DNA of 64,000 nt, taken from positions 248,001-312,000 of the forward strand of contig NZ_VWWJ01000001.1 of the NCBI RefSeq assembly GCF_011753055.1. The letters run 5' to 3'. Under the pieces are notes generated by a model that worked only from the letters and a program-made list of their open reading frames with translations, ran no database searches and was not told the origin of the DNA. This document shows positions 27,007 to 37,408 of the stretch, one piece after another. Numbering within the stretch: the stretch's first letter is position 1; every line of letters starts with the position of its first letter. This stretch comes from Burkholderia sp. Ax-1719. Its GTDB lineage: Bacteria > Pseudomonadota > Gammaproteobacteria > Burkholderiales > Burkholderiaceae. Made by a program: the position numbers and the translations under genes.

Positions 27007-27888
27007 ATGGCTGGAATGGGAATGGAGGCCGGCGAGGAAGTGGTCGCCGCGCCAGGGCAAGTACGTTTTTCTTATGCAGAACAGGTTACGACGCCGCTCA
27101 AGCGCTTCGTGATCCAAACCATCGAGCGCTGGACCTCACGCGCAAAACTGGAGCGCCTGTACCGGCATAACCGCTCGCATCCGGTCGCGGGTGAAAACTT
27201 CTGGCAGGCGGCCGTGCGTCTGCTCGAACTCGATATCCGCTATGACGCCGAAGCGCTCGCGCGTGCTCCAGCGCAAGGCCCGCTCGTGGTGATCGCCAAT
27301 CATCCCTATGGGGTGCTAGATGGCATTACGCTGTGCTGGTTGATCGGGCGCTTGAGGCCCGATTTCAAGCTGCTGGCGAGTTCCGTGCTGGCGCAGGCGC
27401 CTGAATTGCAGCCCTGGTTGTTGCCCGTCGACCTGTCGATCCGGGGTACGGCGCGGGCAACCAATATTGCCGTGCGACGCGAGGCGCTCGAACACGTGCA
27501 GCGCGGCGGCGCGTTGATCGTGTTCCCGGCGGGGCTGATATCCGTTTCGCCGGATCGATGGGGACGTCAACGCGCGATCGATCCCGCATGGGGGAGCTTC
27601 TCCGCGCAACTCGTGCGACGCACCGGAGCGACGGTGCTGCCGGTCTACTTCTGCGGCCAGAATAGCCGCTTATTCCAGATCGCCAGCCATATCGAACGCA
27701 CCCTCAAGCTCGCGCTGATTTTCCGCGAGGTGGCTGCGCGCATCGGCACGTCGGTGACGGCACGCATCGGTATGCCGATCATGGGCGACGAACTGCGCGA
27801 CGCGCCCAGCGACCGCGCGTTGATAGAGACGCTGCGCGCGCGCACTTATGCGCTTGGAGACGAGGGCACAGAAATGGACGCCGGCTAG
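27007..27888 (+). CDS. 1-acyl-glycerol-3-phosphate-type acyltransferase
   Basis: A 293-residue lysophospholipid acyltransferase-fold protein. The HX4D block is HPYGVLD at about residues 99-105, followed by an LPVDLSIRG region and the FPAGLISV block that corresponds to the FPEGTRS motif, here with Ala for Glu. An N-terminal leader of about 35 residues is hydrophilic. I chose ATG at 27007; ATGs at 27016 and 27022 are also possible. It converges with the P450 gene and the two stops share four bases (CTAG). A role in membrane lipid or ornithine-lipid-like synthesis is plausible. Confidence 0.75.
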   Translation: MAGMGMEAGEEVVAAPGQVRFSYAEQVTTPLKRFVIQTIERWTSRAKLERLYRHNRSHPVAGENFWQAAVRLLELDIRYDAEALARAPAQGPLVVIANHPYGVLDGITLCWLIGRLRPDFKLLASSVLAQAPELQPWLLPVDLSIRGTARATNIAVRREALEHVQRGGALIVFPAGLISVSPDRWGRQRAIDPAWGSFSAQLVRRTGATVLPVYFCGQNSRLFQIASHIERTLKLALIFREVAARIGTSVTARIGMPIMGDELRDAPSDRALIETLRARTYALGDEGTEMDAG

Positions 27889-29294
27889 CGTAGTTGCACA
27901 CGCATTTTCATGCCGTATTGCGGACGCATCGTCACGCGCACCTGCGGCATGACAGGATGTCCCGGCGCAAGATCGAAACGAAAGCGCCGCAACAAATGAC
28001 GCAGCACAACGATCATCTCGCTCATCGCGAAGCCCATGCCGATGCAGGTGCGCGCGCCCGCGCCGAACGGCAGCCACGCGTGACGCGCAATCTTTGCGCG
28101 CTGCTCGCCGATAAAGCGCTCAGGGTCGAAGCAATTCGGGTCATGCCACAGCGTCTCGTGCCGATGCAGCACATACGGCGCGACCGTCACGATAGTGCCC
28201 GCGGGAATCGCCATGCCCGCTACCGCATCGTCCTCGCGGGCGATGCGGCTCATCATCGGAATCGGCGGGTAGAGGCGCAAAGTTTCTTCGATTGCGGCGC
28301 GCGTGAGCGGCAGGTCGGCGAAATGCGGGCCTTCGTGCGCGTGAGCGTCGATTTCGGCTTCGACGCGCGCGCGCCAGTGCGGTGACTGGGAGAGCAGATA
28401 AAGCGTCCAGGTCAGCGCATTGGCGCTGGTCTCGTGTCCCGCGCCGATAAACGTGACGATGTTGTCATGAACCTCGCGCGTGCTTAAATTCCGGCCTGCG
28501 GCGTCGCGTGCGCCCAGCAGATGCGTGAGCAGATCGGGCGGCACCCCTTCGCCATCCTGACTACCGTCAATCAAGCGCCGTCGCGCATCGACCATACCGT
28601 CCACCACCTGGGCGGCGAAGCGCAGCGTATGCCGCGCCTTGAAGCGGTTCCAGCGCGGCAGCCAATCCGGCATACCGATGAGATCGAGGTAATCGAGTCG
28701 CCCGAGCGTTTCCAGATATTGCGCGACAGCTTTCTGGAACATCGACGGCACGTAGTCGAGCCCGGCGCTGAAGAGCGTGTGCTCAAGAATCTCCAGCGTC
28801 AGGCGCCCCATTTCGTCGGCGATATCGAGCGTGTTGTCGCCATTTGCAGCCTGGGCAATGGCGCCGATGCGTGCCGCCGATCGCGCTGTGGCTGCGTCTT
28901 TCGCGGCAGCAAGCGCATTCATGCGCGGCGGCGAGAAGAACGGCGCGAGCATCTGGCGCTGCCGACGCCATGCATCGCCATTCGCCGTGACGAGGCCGAC
29001 GCCTAGTGCAGGACGCAGCAGGCGCAACTGCAATTCGTTCTTCTCGTAGTTGCGCGCGTTGTCCACGAATATATGGCGGATCGCGGCCGGGTCGCTGATC
29101 AGCGCGCGGCGGTCGACGATGGTCTTGCGTATCTGGAGCGGCAGCCTGAAATCGGCCTCGGTCCAGATATCGAGCACATTGCGGCGGATCGTCAGCAGCA
29201 GGGCAAGCGGACCGAGGGGCACACGATGGGGTGTCGGCGCGGGGGGATAAAAAGGCGGTGCGGGAGGCGTGGAAATGGACGAAGTCGCGGACAT
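27885..29294 (-). CDS. Cytochrome P450
   Basis: A 469-residue soluble P450 monooxygenase. The I-helix oxygen-binding motif GAGHETSAN lies near residue 270, EETLR (ExxR) follows, and the heme-binding loop FGAGARTCIG contains the cysteine ligand. It resembles CYP4/CYP102-like fatty acid or terpene hydroxylases more than camphor-type P450s. No ferredoxin or reductase lies beside it. It is cotranscribed with a fatty acid hydroxylase-type gene two bases upstream, so both may hydroxylate lipid-like substrates. Confidence 0.92.
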   Translation of the reverse strand: MSATSSISTPPAPPFYPPAPTPHRVPLGPLALLLTIRRNVLDIWTEADFRLPLQIRKTIVDRRALISDPAAIRHIFVDNARNYEKNELQLRLLRPALGVGLVTANGDAWRRQRQMLAPFFSPPRMNALAAAKDAATARSAARIGAIAQAANGDNTLDIADEMGRLTLEILEHTLFSAGLDYVPSMFQKAVAQYLETLGRLDYLDLIGMPDWLPRWNRFKARHTLRFAAQVVDGMVDARRRLIDGSQDGEGVPPDLLTHLLGARDAAGRNLSTREVHDNIVTFIGAGHETSANALTWTLYLLSQSPHWRARVEAEIDAHAHEGPHFADLPLTRAAIEETLRLYPPIPMMSRIAREDDAVAGMAIPAGTIVTVAPYVLHRHETLWHDPNCFDPERFIGEQRAKIARHAWLPFGAGARTCIGMGFAMSEMIVVLRHLLRRFRFDLAPGHPVMPQVRVTMRPQYGMKMRVQLR

Positions 29295-29296
29295 AG

Positions 29297-30430
29297 TCAA
29301 AAATTCGACGCGGTGCGCTTGAGCGCGATGCCGCGCAGCAGCCACACGAAGCCCCACGCGCCGTGGGCGGCGAAGGCGAACAACAGCACACGCGGCACTG
29401 CATTATGCGGGGCCCATTCCAGCAGGCCGAACGCAGGCAGGCCAGGCAGTACGAAGGCCAACGCAATCCAGCCGGCGAGGCCCCAACGCTGGCCGTCGCT
29501 ATGTGCGCCCAGCGCAATGGTGCCGAACAGCGTAATGGCCATCAGCGGCGAAGCATAGACAAGTGCGCCATCGGGCTGTTGATTGAGCCAGCAGATCAGC
29601 AGGATGTAGAGCAGCAGTCCGCCCACCGCAACGAACAGGCCATTGAGGCCGCGCGTACTGTCGCCGGACGCGCCGGGCCATGCGCTGCCAAAATGGCGCA
29701 GGATCGGCTCGTTGCTCGCGCGCAGCGGGTTGCGGCTATTGGCGATGCCGTCGACGCCGTAGCGCGCATTTTTTTCGGCAGGATCGGCTTGCTCGAAGGT
29801 GCCGAGCAGCTTGTCCCACAGGAGCAGCGTACCGCCGAAATTGCGGTTGAAATAACGGGCTTCCGCGCGATGGTGCACGCGATGATGCAACGGCGTCACC
29901 AGCACGCGGTCGAGCCAGCCTGTAGAACGCACGAGGCCGCTATGGTTGAAGAATTGCACCGCGTAGTGAAACGAAGAAACTGCCACGTAGATATCGAGCG
30001 GCAAGCCGAGTAGGGCAAGCACGCCGGTGAAGGGAAAGTCGGTGAGCGATGCATACCAGGAGTTGCGGTTGCACAGCGACAGATCGAAATGCTCGCCCTG
30101 ATGGTGCACCACATGGACCGCCCAGAGCAGCCCGATTGTGTGATGCGCGCGATGACGGCAGTAAAAGCAGAAATCCCAGGCGAAAAATGCGAACAAACAT
30201 TGCAGCGCACGCGGCCAGCGATCGACCCAATGCAGGTTGAACTGTGCGAGCACGGCGGCATAGGCGGCGATCTCGACGCCGCGGAACACCCACATCAGGA
30301 TATGGCCAGAATTCAGGTTGAAAACCAGCTCGGCCCAGCTTGTCTGGTCGCGCCGGACGAGGCGTAGCGCAACGAGCTCCGCGAGGATCAGACAGCCGCC
30401 TACGGTGCAGGCAAGAGCGGATGGAGTCAT
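29297..30430 (-). CDS. Sterol desaturase/fatty acid hydroxylase family protein
   Basis: A membrane di-iron enzyme of 377 residues. The histidine clusters HRAHH, HVVHHQ and HHRVHH, with an additional FNHSG, match the fatty acid hydroxylase superfamily. There are hydrophobic segments at the N-terminus and several at the C-terminus (about residues 255-375). It hydroxylates or desaturates lipid alkyl chains in known members. It lies 2 bases before the P450 start, so the two form an operon. Start at 30430 gives a membrane-anchor-like beginning. Confidence 0.87.
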   Translation of the reverse strand: MTPSALACTVGGCLILAELVALRLVRRDQTSWAELVFNLNSGHILMWVFRGVEIAAYAAVLAQFNLHWVDRWPRALQCLFAFFAWDFCFYCRHRAHHTIGLLWAVHVVHHQGEHFDLSLCNRNSWYASLTDFPFTGVLALLGLPLDIYVAVSSFHYAVQFFNHSGLVRSTGWLDRVLVTPLHHRVHHRAEARYFNRNFGGTLLLWDKLLGTFEQADPAEKNARYGVDGIANSRNPLRASNEPILRHFGSAWPGASGDSTRGLNGLFVAVGGLLLYILLICWLNQQPDGALVYASPLMAITLFGTIALGAHSDGQRWGLAGWIALAFVLPGLPAFGLLEWAPHNAVPRVLLFAFAAHGAWGFVWLLRGIALKRTASNF

Positions 30431-30651
30431 GCGACAGGCATTATTCTTCGGTTCTTGGGATCAAGGCCTTCAACGTATGGCGCGAGGGCTACCGATTATA
30501 GAGCGTGGGGGACGTGATTCTTTTGCAGCGTGCCGGCGGACCATAGGCCTCGGCTATGACCGGCAAAGTTAATCGATAGTTGTTGTTCCTCTCGATCCCA
30601 CGGTGTAATGCGTTATCGAATTGCGCGTATAGAAAGCGTGGAGGAGCAAAA

Positions 30652-31401
30652 GTGAAAATCGTGGTGCCGGTCAAGCGTGTGGTCGACTACAACGTCAAAG
30701 TGCGGGTGAAGTCGGATAGCACGGGCGTGGATGTCGCCAATGTGAAGTTTTCGATGAACCCGTTCGACGAAATCGCTGTTGAAGAAGCGGTGCGCCTTAA
30801 GGAAGCGGGTATCGCGACGGAAGTCATTGCTGTTTCCGCAGGTGTGGCCCAGGCGCAGGAAACGCTGCGTACTGCGCTGGCGATCGGCGCGGACCGTGCC
30901 GTGCTGATCGAATCCGATGAAGAATTGCAGCCGCTGGTGGTGGCGAAACTGCTCAAGGCGATTGTCGACAAGGAACAGCCTTCGCTGATCGTGCTGGGCA
31001 AGCAGGCCATCGACGACGATTCGAACCAGACGGGCCAGATGCTGGCTGCGCTGGCAGACCTGCCGCAAGCGACCTTCGCTTCGAAGATCACGGTTGCTGA
31101 CGGCAAGGCCACGGTTGCGCGTGAAGTCGATGGCGGCGCGGAAACGCTCTCGCTGACGCTGCCCGCAGTCGTCACGACGGACCTGCGCCTGAACGAGCCG
31201 CGCTACGTCACGCTGCCGAACATCATGAAGGCGAAGAAGAAGCCGCTGGAAACGATCAAGCCGGAAGACCTCGGTGTGGACGTCACGCCGCGTCTGAAGA
31301 CCCTCAAGGTTGCTGAGCCGCCGAAGCGTTCGGCAGGCGTGAAGGTCGCGGACGTGAAGACGCTGGTCGAGAAGCTGAAGACCGAAGCCAAGGTGCTGTA
31401 A
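30652..31401 (+). CDS. etfB: Electron transfer flavoprotein beta subunit
   Basis: The small ETF subunit carries AMP and, with EtfA, shuttles electrons from acyl-CoA dehydrogenases to ETF:quinone oxidoreductase. The 249 residues begin [16 protein letters not shown] from a GTG start 5 bases after GAGGAG, and include the signature segments [19 protein letters not shown] and [14 protein letters not shown], ending with the exposed recognition-loop type sequence. Codon use is strongly biased, as expected for a highly expressed gene. It precedes etfA by 15 bases. A second, divergent ETF pair lies at 45308-47034. Confidence 0.96.
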   Translation: MKIVVPVKRVVDYNVKVRVKSDSTGVDVANVKFSMNPFDEIAVEEAVRLKEAGIATEVIAVSAGVAQAQETLRTALAIGADRAVLIESDEELQPLVVAKLLKAIVDKEQPSLIVLGKQAIDDDSNQTGQMLAALADLPQATFASKITVADGKATVAREVDGGAETLSLTLPAVVTTDLRLNEPRYVTLPNIMKAKKKPLETIKPEDLGVDVTPRLKTLKVAEPPKRSAGVKVADVKTLVEKLKTEAKVL

Positions 31402-31416
31402 GGGAGCGATTGAAAA

Positions 31417-32358
31417 ATGACGAATCTGGTGAATCTGGTAATCGCTGAACACGACAATCAGTCGATCAAGGCTGCAACGCTGAACACGGTTGCTGCGGCA
31501 CAGAAGATCGGCGGCGACGTGCATGTGCTGGTCGCGGGCCACAACGCTCAGGCTGCTGCCGATGCAGCAGCGAAGATTGCAGGCGTTTCGAAGGTCCTGC
31601 TGGCCGATGCGCCGCAACTCGCGCAAGGTCTGGCTGAGAACGTCGAAGCGACGATTCTCGCGATCGCAAAGAACTACTCGCACATCCTGGCTCCGGCAAC
31701 AGCAGCAGGTAAGAACGTGACGCCGCGTATCGCTGCGAAGCTGGACGTCGCGCAGATTTCGGACATCACCGCAGTTTGTGCAGCCGATACGTTCGAGCGC
31801 CCGATCTACGCTGGCAACGCGATTGCGACGGTGCAATCGGCCGATCCGGTCAAAGTCATCACGGTCCGTACGACGGCATTCGATGCAGTGGCAGCCGAAG
31901 GTGGCAGCGCAGCAGTCGAAAAGCTGGAAGCAGCAGCGGACAACGGCAAGGCCGCTTTCGTGGGCCGCGAAGTCACGAAGCTCGACCGTCCGGAACTGAC
32001 GAGCGCGAAGATCATCGTCTCGGGTGGCCGTGGTCTGGGCAGCGGCGAGAACTACACGCAAGTGCTCGAACCGCTGGCTGACAAGCTCAACGCAGCACTC
32101 GGCGCATCGCGCGCAGCAGTGGACGCGGGCTACGTGCCGAACGACTACCAGGTCGGTCAAACCGGCAAGATCGTCGCGCCGCAACTGTACGTGGCGGTCG
32201 GCATCTCGGGCGCGATCCAGCATCTGGCTGGCATGAAGGACTCGAAGGTCATCGTCGCGATCAACAAGGACGAGGAAGCGCCGATCTTCAGCGTGGCCGA
32301 TTACGGCCTCGTCGGCGATCTGTTCACGGTCGTGCCGGAGCTTGAGCATGCCCTCTGA
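31417..32358 (+). CDS. etfA: Electron transfer flavoprotein alpha subunit
   Basis: The FAD-binding ETF subunit, 313 residues. The C-terminal FAD domain shows [44 protein letters not shown] and [28 protein letters not shown], all canonical. It forms the heterodimer with the preceding etfB product. Its stop codon overlaps the start of the CitE-like lyase gene by 11 bases, so the lyase is part of the operon. The bias toward GCA/GCT/CTG codons sets this gene apart from nearby accessory genes and fits a housekeeping role. Confidence 0.96.
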   Translation: MTNLVNLVIAEHDNQSIKAATLNTVAAAQKIGGDVHVLVAGHNAQAAADAAAKIAGVSKVLLADAPQLAQGLAENVEATILAIAKNYSHILAPATAAGKNVTPRIAAKLDVAQISDITAVCAADTFERPIYAGNAIATVQSADPVKVITVRTTAFDAVAAEGGSAAVEKLEAAADNGKAAFVGREVTKLDRPELTSAKIIVSGGRGLGSGENYTQVLEPLADKLNAALGASRAAVDAGYVPNDYQVGQTGKIVAPQLYVAVGISGAIQHLAGMKDSKVIVAINKDEEAPIFSVADYGLVGDLFTVVPELEHAL

Positions 32359-33211
32359 TTTCCGCCGCCAGGCAGGCGACGACGGCGCATCGCCCGCGTT
32401 CTCGCCGCAGTCATACCTCTTCGTCCCGGGCAGCCGCCGGGAGCGCTTCGAGCGCGCGCTCGAAAGCGGCGCGGACGCCGTCATCATCGACCTCGAAGAT
32501 GCCGTGGAGCCGGCCGCCAAAGAGGCGGCGCGCGAGAACATCGCAAACTGGGTTTCGCGCAAGCATCCGGTGCTGGTGCGCATCAATGGCCGCGCCACGC
32601 CGTGGTTCGAGCAGGACGCGAAACTTGGCGCGCTGGATGGCGTGGCCGGAATCGTGCTGCCAAAAGCCGAAAGCGCCGAAGACGTCACCGCCACGATTGC
32701 CCTGGCGCGCCGCCGCGTGAGCGTCTATCCGCTGATCGAAAGCGCGCTGGGCATGTGGAACGCGATGGCCATCGCGAAAGCGCCGTTCGTGCGGCGGCTG
32801 ATGTTCGGCACGCTGGATTTCATCGCCGAAATGGGCATGCCCGACGACGGCGAGCCGCTCAATCACTACCGCAGCCAGCTTGCGCTGATCTCGCGCGTCG
32901 CCAATATCGACGCGCCCGTCGATGGCGTGACGCCTGATATCCACGACATCGAGCGTATCGGGCGCGATGCACTCAACGGCAAGCGGCTGGGTTTTGGCGC
33001 CAAGCTCTGCATTCATCCGAAACAGGTCGAGGCCGTTCACAGCGTGTTTCGTCCCGGCGAGCAGGAACTGGCGTGGGCCGCGCGCGTCGCTGAAGCGGCC
33101 AGCCAGGCCGGTGCGGGCGCAATCACCGTGGACGGAAAGATGGTCGATCGGCCGGTGTTGTTGCGGGCACAACAGATTCTCGCGCTGGCGGCGGCGCTTA
33201 AGAAAACCTGA
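32348..33211 (+). CDS. CoA-ester lyase, CitE/HpcH-like
   Basis: A 287-residue TIM-barrel lyase of the HpcH/HpaI aldolase-citrate lyase beta family. It has [30 protein letters not shown] at about residues 22-51 with the metal-binding acidic pair, [21 protein letters not shown], and [11 protein letters not shown]. Homologues cleave malyl-, citramalyl- or similar hydroxyacyl-CoA. Starting at ATG 32348 it overlaps etfA by 11 bases and is probably translationally coupled. The next gene converges with it, so the operon is etfB-etfA-lyase. Confidence 0.87.
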   Translation: MPSDFRRQAGDDGASPAFSPQSYLFVPGSRRERFERALESGADAVIIDLEDAVEPAAKEAARENIANWVSRKHPVLVRINGRATPWFEQDAKLGALDGVAGIVLPKAESAEDVTATIALARRRVSVYPLIESALGMWNAMAIAKAPFVRRLMFGTLDFIAEMGMPDDGEPLNHYRSQLALISRVANIDAPVDGVTPDIHDIERIGRDALNGKRLGFGAKLCIHPKQVEAVHSVFRPGEQELAWAARVAEAASQAGAGAITVDGKMVDRPVLLRAQQILALAAALKKT

Positions 33212-33240
33212 TCGAAACGTCTCGCCATACGGCGCGTCGT

Positions 33241-34752
33241 TCAGTGCAGCACCGGCGCATGCCAAACCAGCGTGGGCGCGAGCACGGAAAGCAGCGTGAG
33301 GACGATAGCCATGCTGCAAAGAAACTGCGCAAACGTGAATCCCACCAGATCGCGCGCCTTGAGCCCGAGTATGCCGAGCAGCGGCAGCATCCAGAACGGG
33401 TTGATGAGATTGGGGAGCGCCTCGGCGGCGTTGTAGATCTGCACGGCCCAGCCCGCGTGCACATGAAGCCGGTTCGCCGCCTCCATGACATAGGGCGCTT
33501 CGATGATCCATTTGCCGCCGCCCGACGGCACGAAAAAGCCCAGTACCGACGAATACACGCCCATCAGCAACGCATAGGTATGCGTCGAGGCGATGCTGAC
33601 GAAGAACGTCGACAGCAGATGACTCAGCGTTTCGCCCGATGCACCGCGCGCGCCGGTGAGCATGCCGGCAATCGCGCCATAGAGCGGAAACTGGATCAGC
33701 ACGCCCGCCGTCGCCGGGACGGCGCGCGAAACGGCTTGCAGGAAACTGCGCGGCCGCCAGTGCAGCAGCATGCCCGCGAGCAGGAACAGCAGGTTGTACG
33801 TGTTAAGTCCGGAAATGGCCGCCAGCCAGCTATGTGTGGCGAACTCGTTCCAGAGCCAGCCTGCGCCCAGCGCCACGAGCACGAGCGTGAGCGCCGGACT
33901 GTATTCGAGGAATTCGCCGGGACGTTCGCGCGGCGGCAACGTGTTTTCGATCGCGGCGAGCGGGATGCCCAGATCGTGGGCGGTTTTCGCGCGTCCGGCG
34001 GCGGGCGCGGTCCACCAGGCGATCAGCGTCGAACTGATGACCAGCGCCGCCGCGATGGCGAGGCTTTGCCACAGGAACAGCGTCTCGCTGAATGGAATCA
34101 CGCCGGTGATTGGCAGCAAGGCGGCGGGAATGCTGGCGGCATTCGCCTGTAACTGCGCCGCCGACGAACTGAGCCCAAGCGCCCATGTCGCGCCGATACC
34201 TAGATAGGCCGCCGCGCCCGCTGCGCGGTAGTCCATGCGCAGGTCCGTGCGGCGCGCCAGTTCGCGCACCAGCAGGCCCGCGAACACGAGGCTGATTGCC
34301 CAGTGCAGCAGCGAAGTCAGTACGCTGATAAACGCGACATAGGCCACAGCGGCGCGGCCATGCCTGGGCACCTGCGCAGCGCGCGTGACGAGCCGTGCGA
34401 CCGGCGGCGAACTCGCGATGACATAGCCGCTGATCGCCACCATCGCCATTTGCATCGTGAACGGAATCAGGCTCCAGAAGCCGTTGCCGAAAGCCACCGA
34501 CACCGCACGCGGCGAAGCGCCCATTGCCATCGCACCGAGCGCCACGACTAGTACCGTGAACGCCACAAACACATACGCATCGGGATACCACTTTTCGCAC
34601 CATGCGGTGACGCGCAGCGCAAGCCGTTCGAGCAGCGGTGCCTGGTTAATTGATTCGTCATCCGAATCATGATGGGCGCGACTGAAAACATCGGTGGCGA
34701 CACGTTCGGCATGCTCATCGCGCGCAAGCGCACGATCGATTGGGGCAGACAT
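33241..34752 (-). CDS. atoE: Short-chain fatty acid transporter, AtoE type
   Basis: A 503-residue inner-membrane permease with about 11-12 hydrophobic segments from residue 45 on, following a hydrophilic charged N-terminus. Segments such as FWSLIPFTMQMAMVAISGYVIA, HWAISLVFAGLLVRELAR, GGGKWIIEAPYVMEAA and NLINPFWMLPLLGILGLKARD are typical of AtoE transporters that import acetoacetate, butyrate or related acids. GGAGA precedes ATG 34752. It lies between the CitE-like lyase (converging) and an amidase gene on the same strand. Confidence 0.85.
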   Translation of the reverse strand: MSAPIDRALARDEHAERVATDVFSRAHHDSDDESINQAPLLERLALRVTAWCEKWYPDAYVFVAFTVLVVALGAMAMGASPRAVSVAFGNGFWSLIPFTMQMAMVAISGYVIASSPPVARLVTRAAQVPRHGRAAVAYVAFISVLTSLLHWAISLVFAGLLVRELARRTDLRMDYRAAGAAAYLGIGATWALGLSSSAAQLQANAASIPAALLPITGVIPFSETLFLWQSLAIAAALVISSTLIAWWTAPAAGRAKTAHDLGIPLAAIENTLPPRERPGEFLEYSPALTLVLVALGAGWLWNEFATHSWLAAISGLNTYNLLFLLAGMLLHWRPRSFLQAVSRAVPATAGVLIQFPLYGAIAGMLTGARGASGETLSHLLSTFFVSIASTHTYALLMGVYSSVLGFFVPSGGGKWIIEAPYVMEAANRLHVHAGWAVQIYNAAEALPNLINPFWMLPLLGILGLKARDLVGFTFAQFLCSMAIVLTLLSVLAPTLVWHAPVLH

Positions 34753-34854
34753 GGCGATTCTCCAGACGGAATACGGCTGTACGGCTTGAGCGTCCGCCGG
34801 CTGTGAAGCCGGAGGCGACATGCAACGATGTAACGATGCGCAGTTCGAAATGCT

Positions 34855-36306
34855 TCAGCCCGGCGCGCGCGGAACCTGAGCGGCCATGTCGAGCGCCGAT
34901 TCGAGCAGTTGCGCCGCGCCGAGCAGTTCAAAATCGCCGCGCGGGCGGCCCAGCAATTGCAAACCGACCGGGCGGCCATCGGCGGTGAGCCCGACCGGCA
35001 CGGAGATCGCCGGGCAGCCCGTCAGCGTGAGCACGAAGGTGAGGTACATCCAGTCGATATAGGAGTCGAGCGGCGTCCCGTCGATTTCCTGCGGAAAGCG
35101 CTGCTCGACCGGATAAGGCGCGAGCGCGACCGTCGGGCAGGCCAGCACGTCGTATTCGCCGAAGAATGCGGCCACACGGTTGAACAGTTCGCCACGCAGT
35201 CTTTCCGCGCGTGCGATTGCCGTGCCGTCCTGTTGCAAACCCTTTTCGATGTTCCAGATGATCTCCGGGCAGATGCGCTCGCGCTGCGTGTCGAGCAGCG
35301 GCCCGCGCACCGCCGCAACGAGATTCGCGCGCAAAGTCTGGAATGCCTCGAAGCCGCCGCTGAAATCCGGGCAGGCGTCGTCGACTGTTGCTCCGAGCGT
35401 CGCGAAGCGCTGGGTGGCATCGCGACAGATCCGCGCGACTTCGGCTTGCACCCGGCCAATCCCGAGATCGGGTGTAAAGCCCACGCGCGCCGGTGCGCGC
35501 GGATGGCGTACCGCTTCAACGAAAGGCACGGGCGGCCGCGGCCACGAAAGCGGATCGCGCGCGTCGAAATGCGCCTGGGCGTCGAGCATCAGCGCGACAT
35601 CTGCGACACAGCGGCCCATGGGCCCTTCGACCCACAGCGGATCGTAGGGCATCACCGAAACGGGACGCGGCACGCGTCCGACGCTCGGCCGCATGCCCAC
35701 CACGCCGCAATAGCTCGCGGGGATGCGCAGACTGCCGCCCAGATCGTTGCCGGTGGCGAGCCACACCATGCCTGCGGCGAGCGCGGCGGCGGAACCGCCA
35801 GATGACCCGCCCACCGTGAGTTGCGGGTTCCAGGGGTTGCGCGTCGCGCCGAACACCGTGTTGAACGTATTCGCGCCGGCAAATTCGGGCACATTCGATT
35901 TGGCCACTGCAATCGCGCCCTGACGCTGCAGTCTCGCGACCGTGAGGTCGGAGCGCGCCGCCACATTGGCTGCGTAAATCGGCGAGCCGTAGGTTGTTGG
36001 CAGGCCGGCCACGTCGTTGTAATCCTTCACGGCGATGGGCAGCCCGGCGAGCCAACCGGGCGAGGCGGCCGTCTGCGGATCGGCTTTCGGGAAATCCCTG
36101 GCTTCGGCGCGGGCCGCCTCGAAGCGGCGGATCGGCAAGGCGTTGACGACTGGATCGACGCGCTCGATGCGCGCAATAGCGGCATCGACCAGATCGAGCG
36201 GCGAGATTTCGCGTTTCTTCAGCAGCGCCACGGCGGCGCTCGCGCTGAGCGCGCAAAGCGCGTCGGCGGCGGTGTCGGGTCGCTGAATCGTGTCGATCGT
36301 GCTCAT
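34855..36306 (-). CDS. Amidase (amidase signature family)
   Basis: A 483-residue Ser-cisSer-Lys amidase. The catalytic lysine is in GLPIAVKDYND (about residue 90), and the glycine/serine-rich signature GGSSGGSAAALAAG, with nucleophile region GNDLGGSLRIPASYCGV, follows. The C-terminal part has SVPVGLTADGRPVGLQLLGRP. Substrates range from carboxylic amides to carbamates. AGGAG precedes ATG 36306; an ATG 21 bases upstream is possible. It is divergent from a LysR gene 181 bases away, which probably controls it and perhaps the AtoE transporter downstream. Confidence 0.88.
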   Translation of the reverse strand: MSTIDTIQRPDTAADALCALSASAAVALLKKREISPLDLVDAAIARIERVDPVVNALPIRRFEAARAEARDFPKADPQTAASPGWLAGLPIAVKDYNDVAGLPTTYGSPIYAANVAARSDLTVARLQRQGAIAVAKSNVPEFAGANTFNTVFGATRNPWNPQLTVGGSSGGSAAALAAGMVWLATGNDLGGSLRIPASYCGVVGMRPSVGRVPRPVSVMPYDPLWVEGPMGRCVADVALMLDAQAHFDARDPLSWPRPPVPFVEAVRHPRAPARVGFTPDLGIGRVQAEVARICRDATQRFATLGATVDDACPDFSGGFEAFQTLRANLVAAVRGPLLDTQRERICPEIIWNIEKGLQQDGTAIARAERLRGELFNRVAAFFGEYDVLACPTVALAPYPVEQRFPQEIDGTPLDSYIDWMYLTFVLTLTGCPAISVPVGLTADGRPVGLQLLGRPRGDFELLGAAQLLESALDMAAQVPRAPG

Positions 36307-36487
36307 TGTCTCCTGCTCCTCGTACATGACTGGAAGGGATGCGGGCGTCGTCCGGCGCACTGTCCTGGGAGTTTGTCCAGTTGCCCGCGCGGTTTCGATC
36401 AAGAATAATCAGCGCCTCGAACGCGGGGAAATCACTTCTCGCGATGAAGTTCATAAGCCCGCTTTCTGAGCGGCGAGGGCCGTGCAT

Positions 36488-37381
36488 ATGGACATCCGGC
36501 AACTGCGCACCTTCGTGACGGTGGCGCGTCTGGCGAGCGTGACCAAGGCCGCGGAGGCGCTGCACGTCACGCAGCCGGCGGTGAGCGCGCAACTGCGCAG
36601 CCTGGAGGAAGAGATCGGCGTGCGGCTGCTGTCGCGCACGACCTCATCGGTCGTGCTGACGCAAAGCGGTGAAGCGCTGCTCGCAAGAGCCGAGCAGGCA
36701 ATCGAAAGTTTCGGCGACTTCGTGCATGCGGCGCGCGCGCTGCGCGGGCAGATCGATGGACGCCTGCGTATCGGCATCGTCATGCTCGATCCTGCGGTGT
36801 TACGTGTGGGCGCCTTGCTCGGCGAGATGGTGGCCGCGCATCCGGGGCTCAAGATCGACTTGCAGGTGGGACGGACGAGCTGGCTGCTCGATGCGCTGCG
36901 CAGCGCCGAAATCGACTGCGCGATGCTGGTGAGCAAGCGCGCGCTGCCGAACGTACGCACGCTGGTGCTCGATCACATGACCTTTCGCCTCGTCGTGCCG
37001 GCGGTCTGGGCGGATCGCTTCGAGAGCGCGTCGCTCGATCAGTTGAGCACGCTGCCGTGGATCCGCATGGCGGCGCGCAGCGGGCACCGCGAACTGCTCG
37101 ACGAGATCCTGGACGGAGCGGGCATCAAACCCATCGAAACGGTCGAAGCCGATCACGAGCAGCTGATGCGCTCGCTGGTAGCGGCAGGCGTAGGCGTGGG
37201 ATTGCTGCGCGAGGCGCTGGCGCAGGAGGCGGGTGCGGCGGGCGAGGTGGTGTGCTTCGGCGAACACGCATGCACGACGCAACTGGTGTTCGCCTGGCCC
37301 GAAGGCCGCGACGAAGATCCCGCGATTCAGGCTGTTCTGGATACGCTCAGGCGCATCTGGTCGCCAGACAGCGCGACGTGA
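36488..37381 (+). CDS. LysR-family transcriptional regulator
   Basis: A 297-residue LysR regulator: winged helix-turn-helix at residues 1-60 (VTKAAEALHVTQPAVSAQLRSLEEEIGVRLLSR) and a periplasmic-binding-protein-like effector domain from about 90 to 290. I chose ATG at 36488, 9 bases after GAGGG; a GTG six bases earlier would sit too close to the ribosome site. Divergent from the amidase gene, it most likely regulates that gene. The effector is unknown. Confidence 0.88.
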   Translation: MDIRQLRTFVTVARLASVTKAAEALHVTQPAVSAQLRSLEEEIGVRLLSRTTSSVVLTQSGEALLARAEQAIESFGDFVHAARALRGQIDGRLRIGIVMLDPAVLRVGALLGEMVAAHPGLKIDLQVGRTSWLLDALRSAEIDCAMLVSKRALPNVRTLVLDHMTFRLVVPAVWADRFESASLDQLSTLPWIRMAARSGHRELLDEILDGAGIKPIETVEADHEQLMRSLVAAGVGVGLLREALAQEAGAAGEVVCFGEHACTTQLVFAWPEGRDEDPAIQAVLDTLRRIWSPDSAT

Positions 37382-37408
37382 AGCTTGCGCGCGCAACCAT
37401 CGTCCTGA

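Noticed and set aside
30613..32694. 693-codon open frame opposite etfBA
   Set aside because: Antisense shadow of highly biased etf genes; low-complexity translation.
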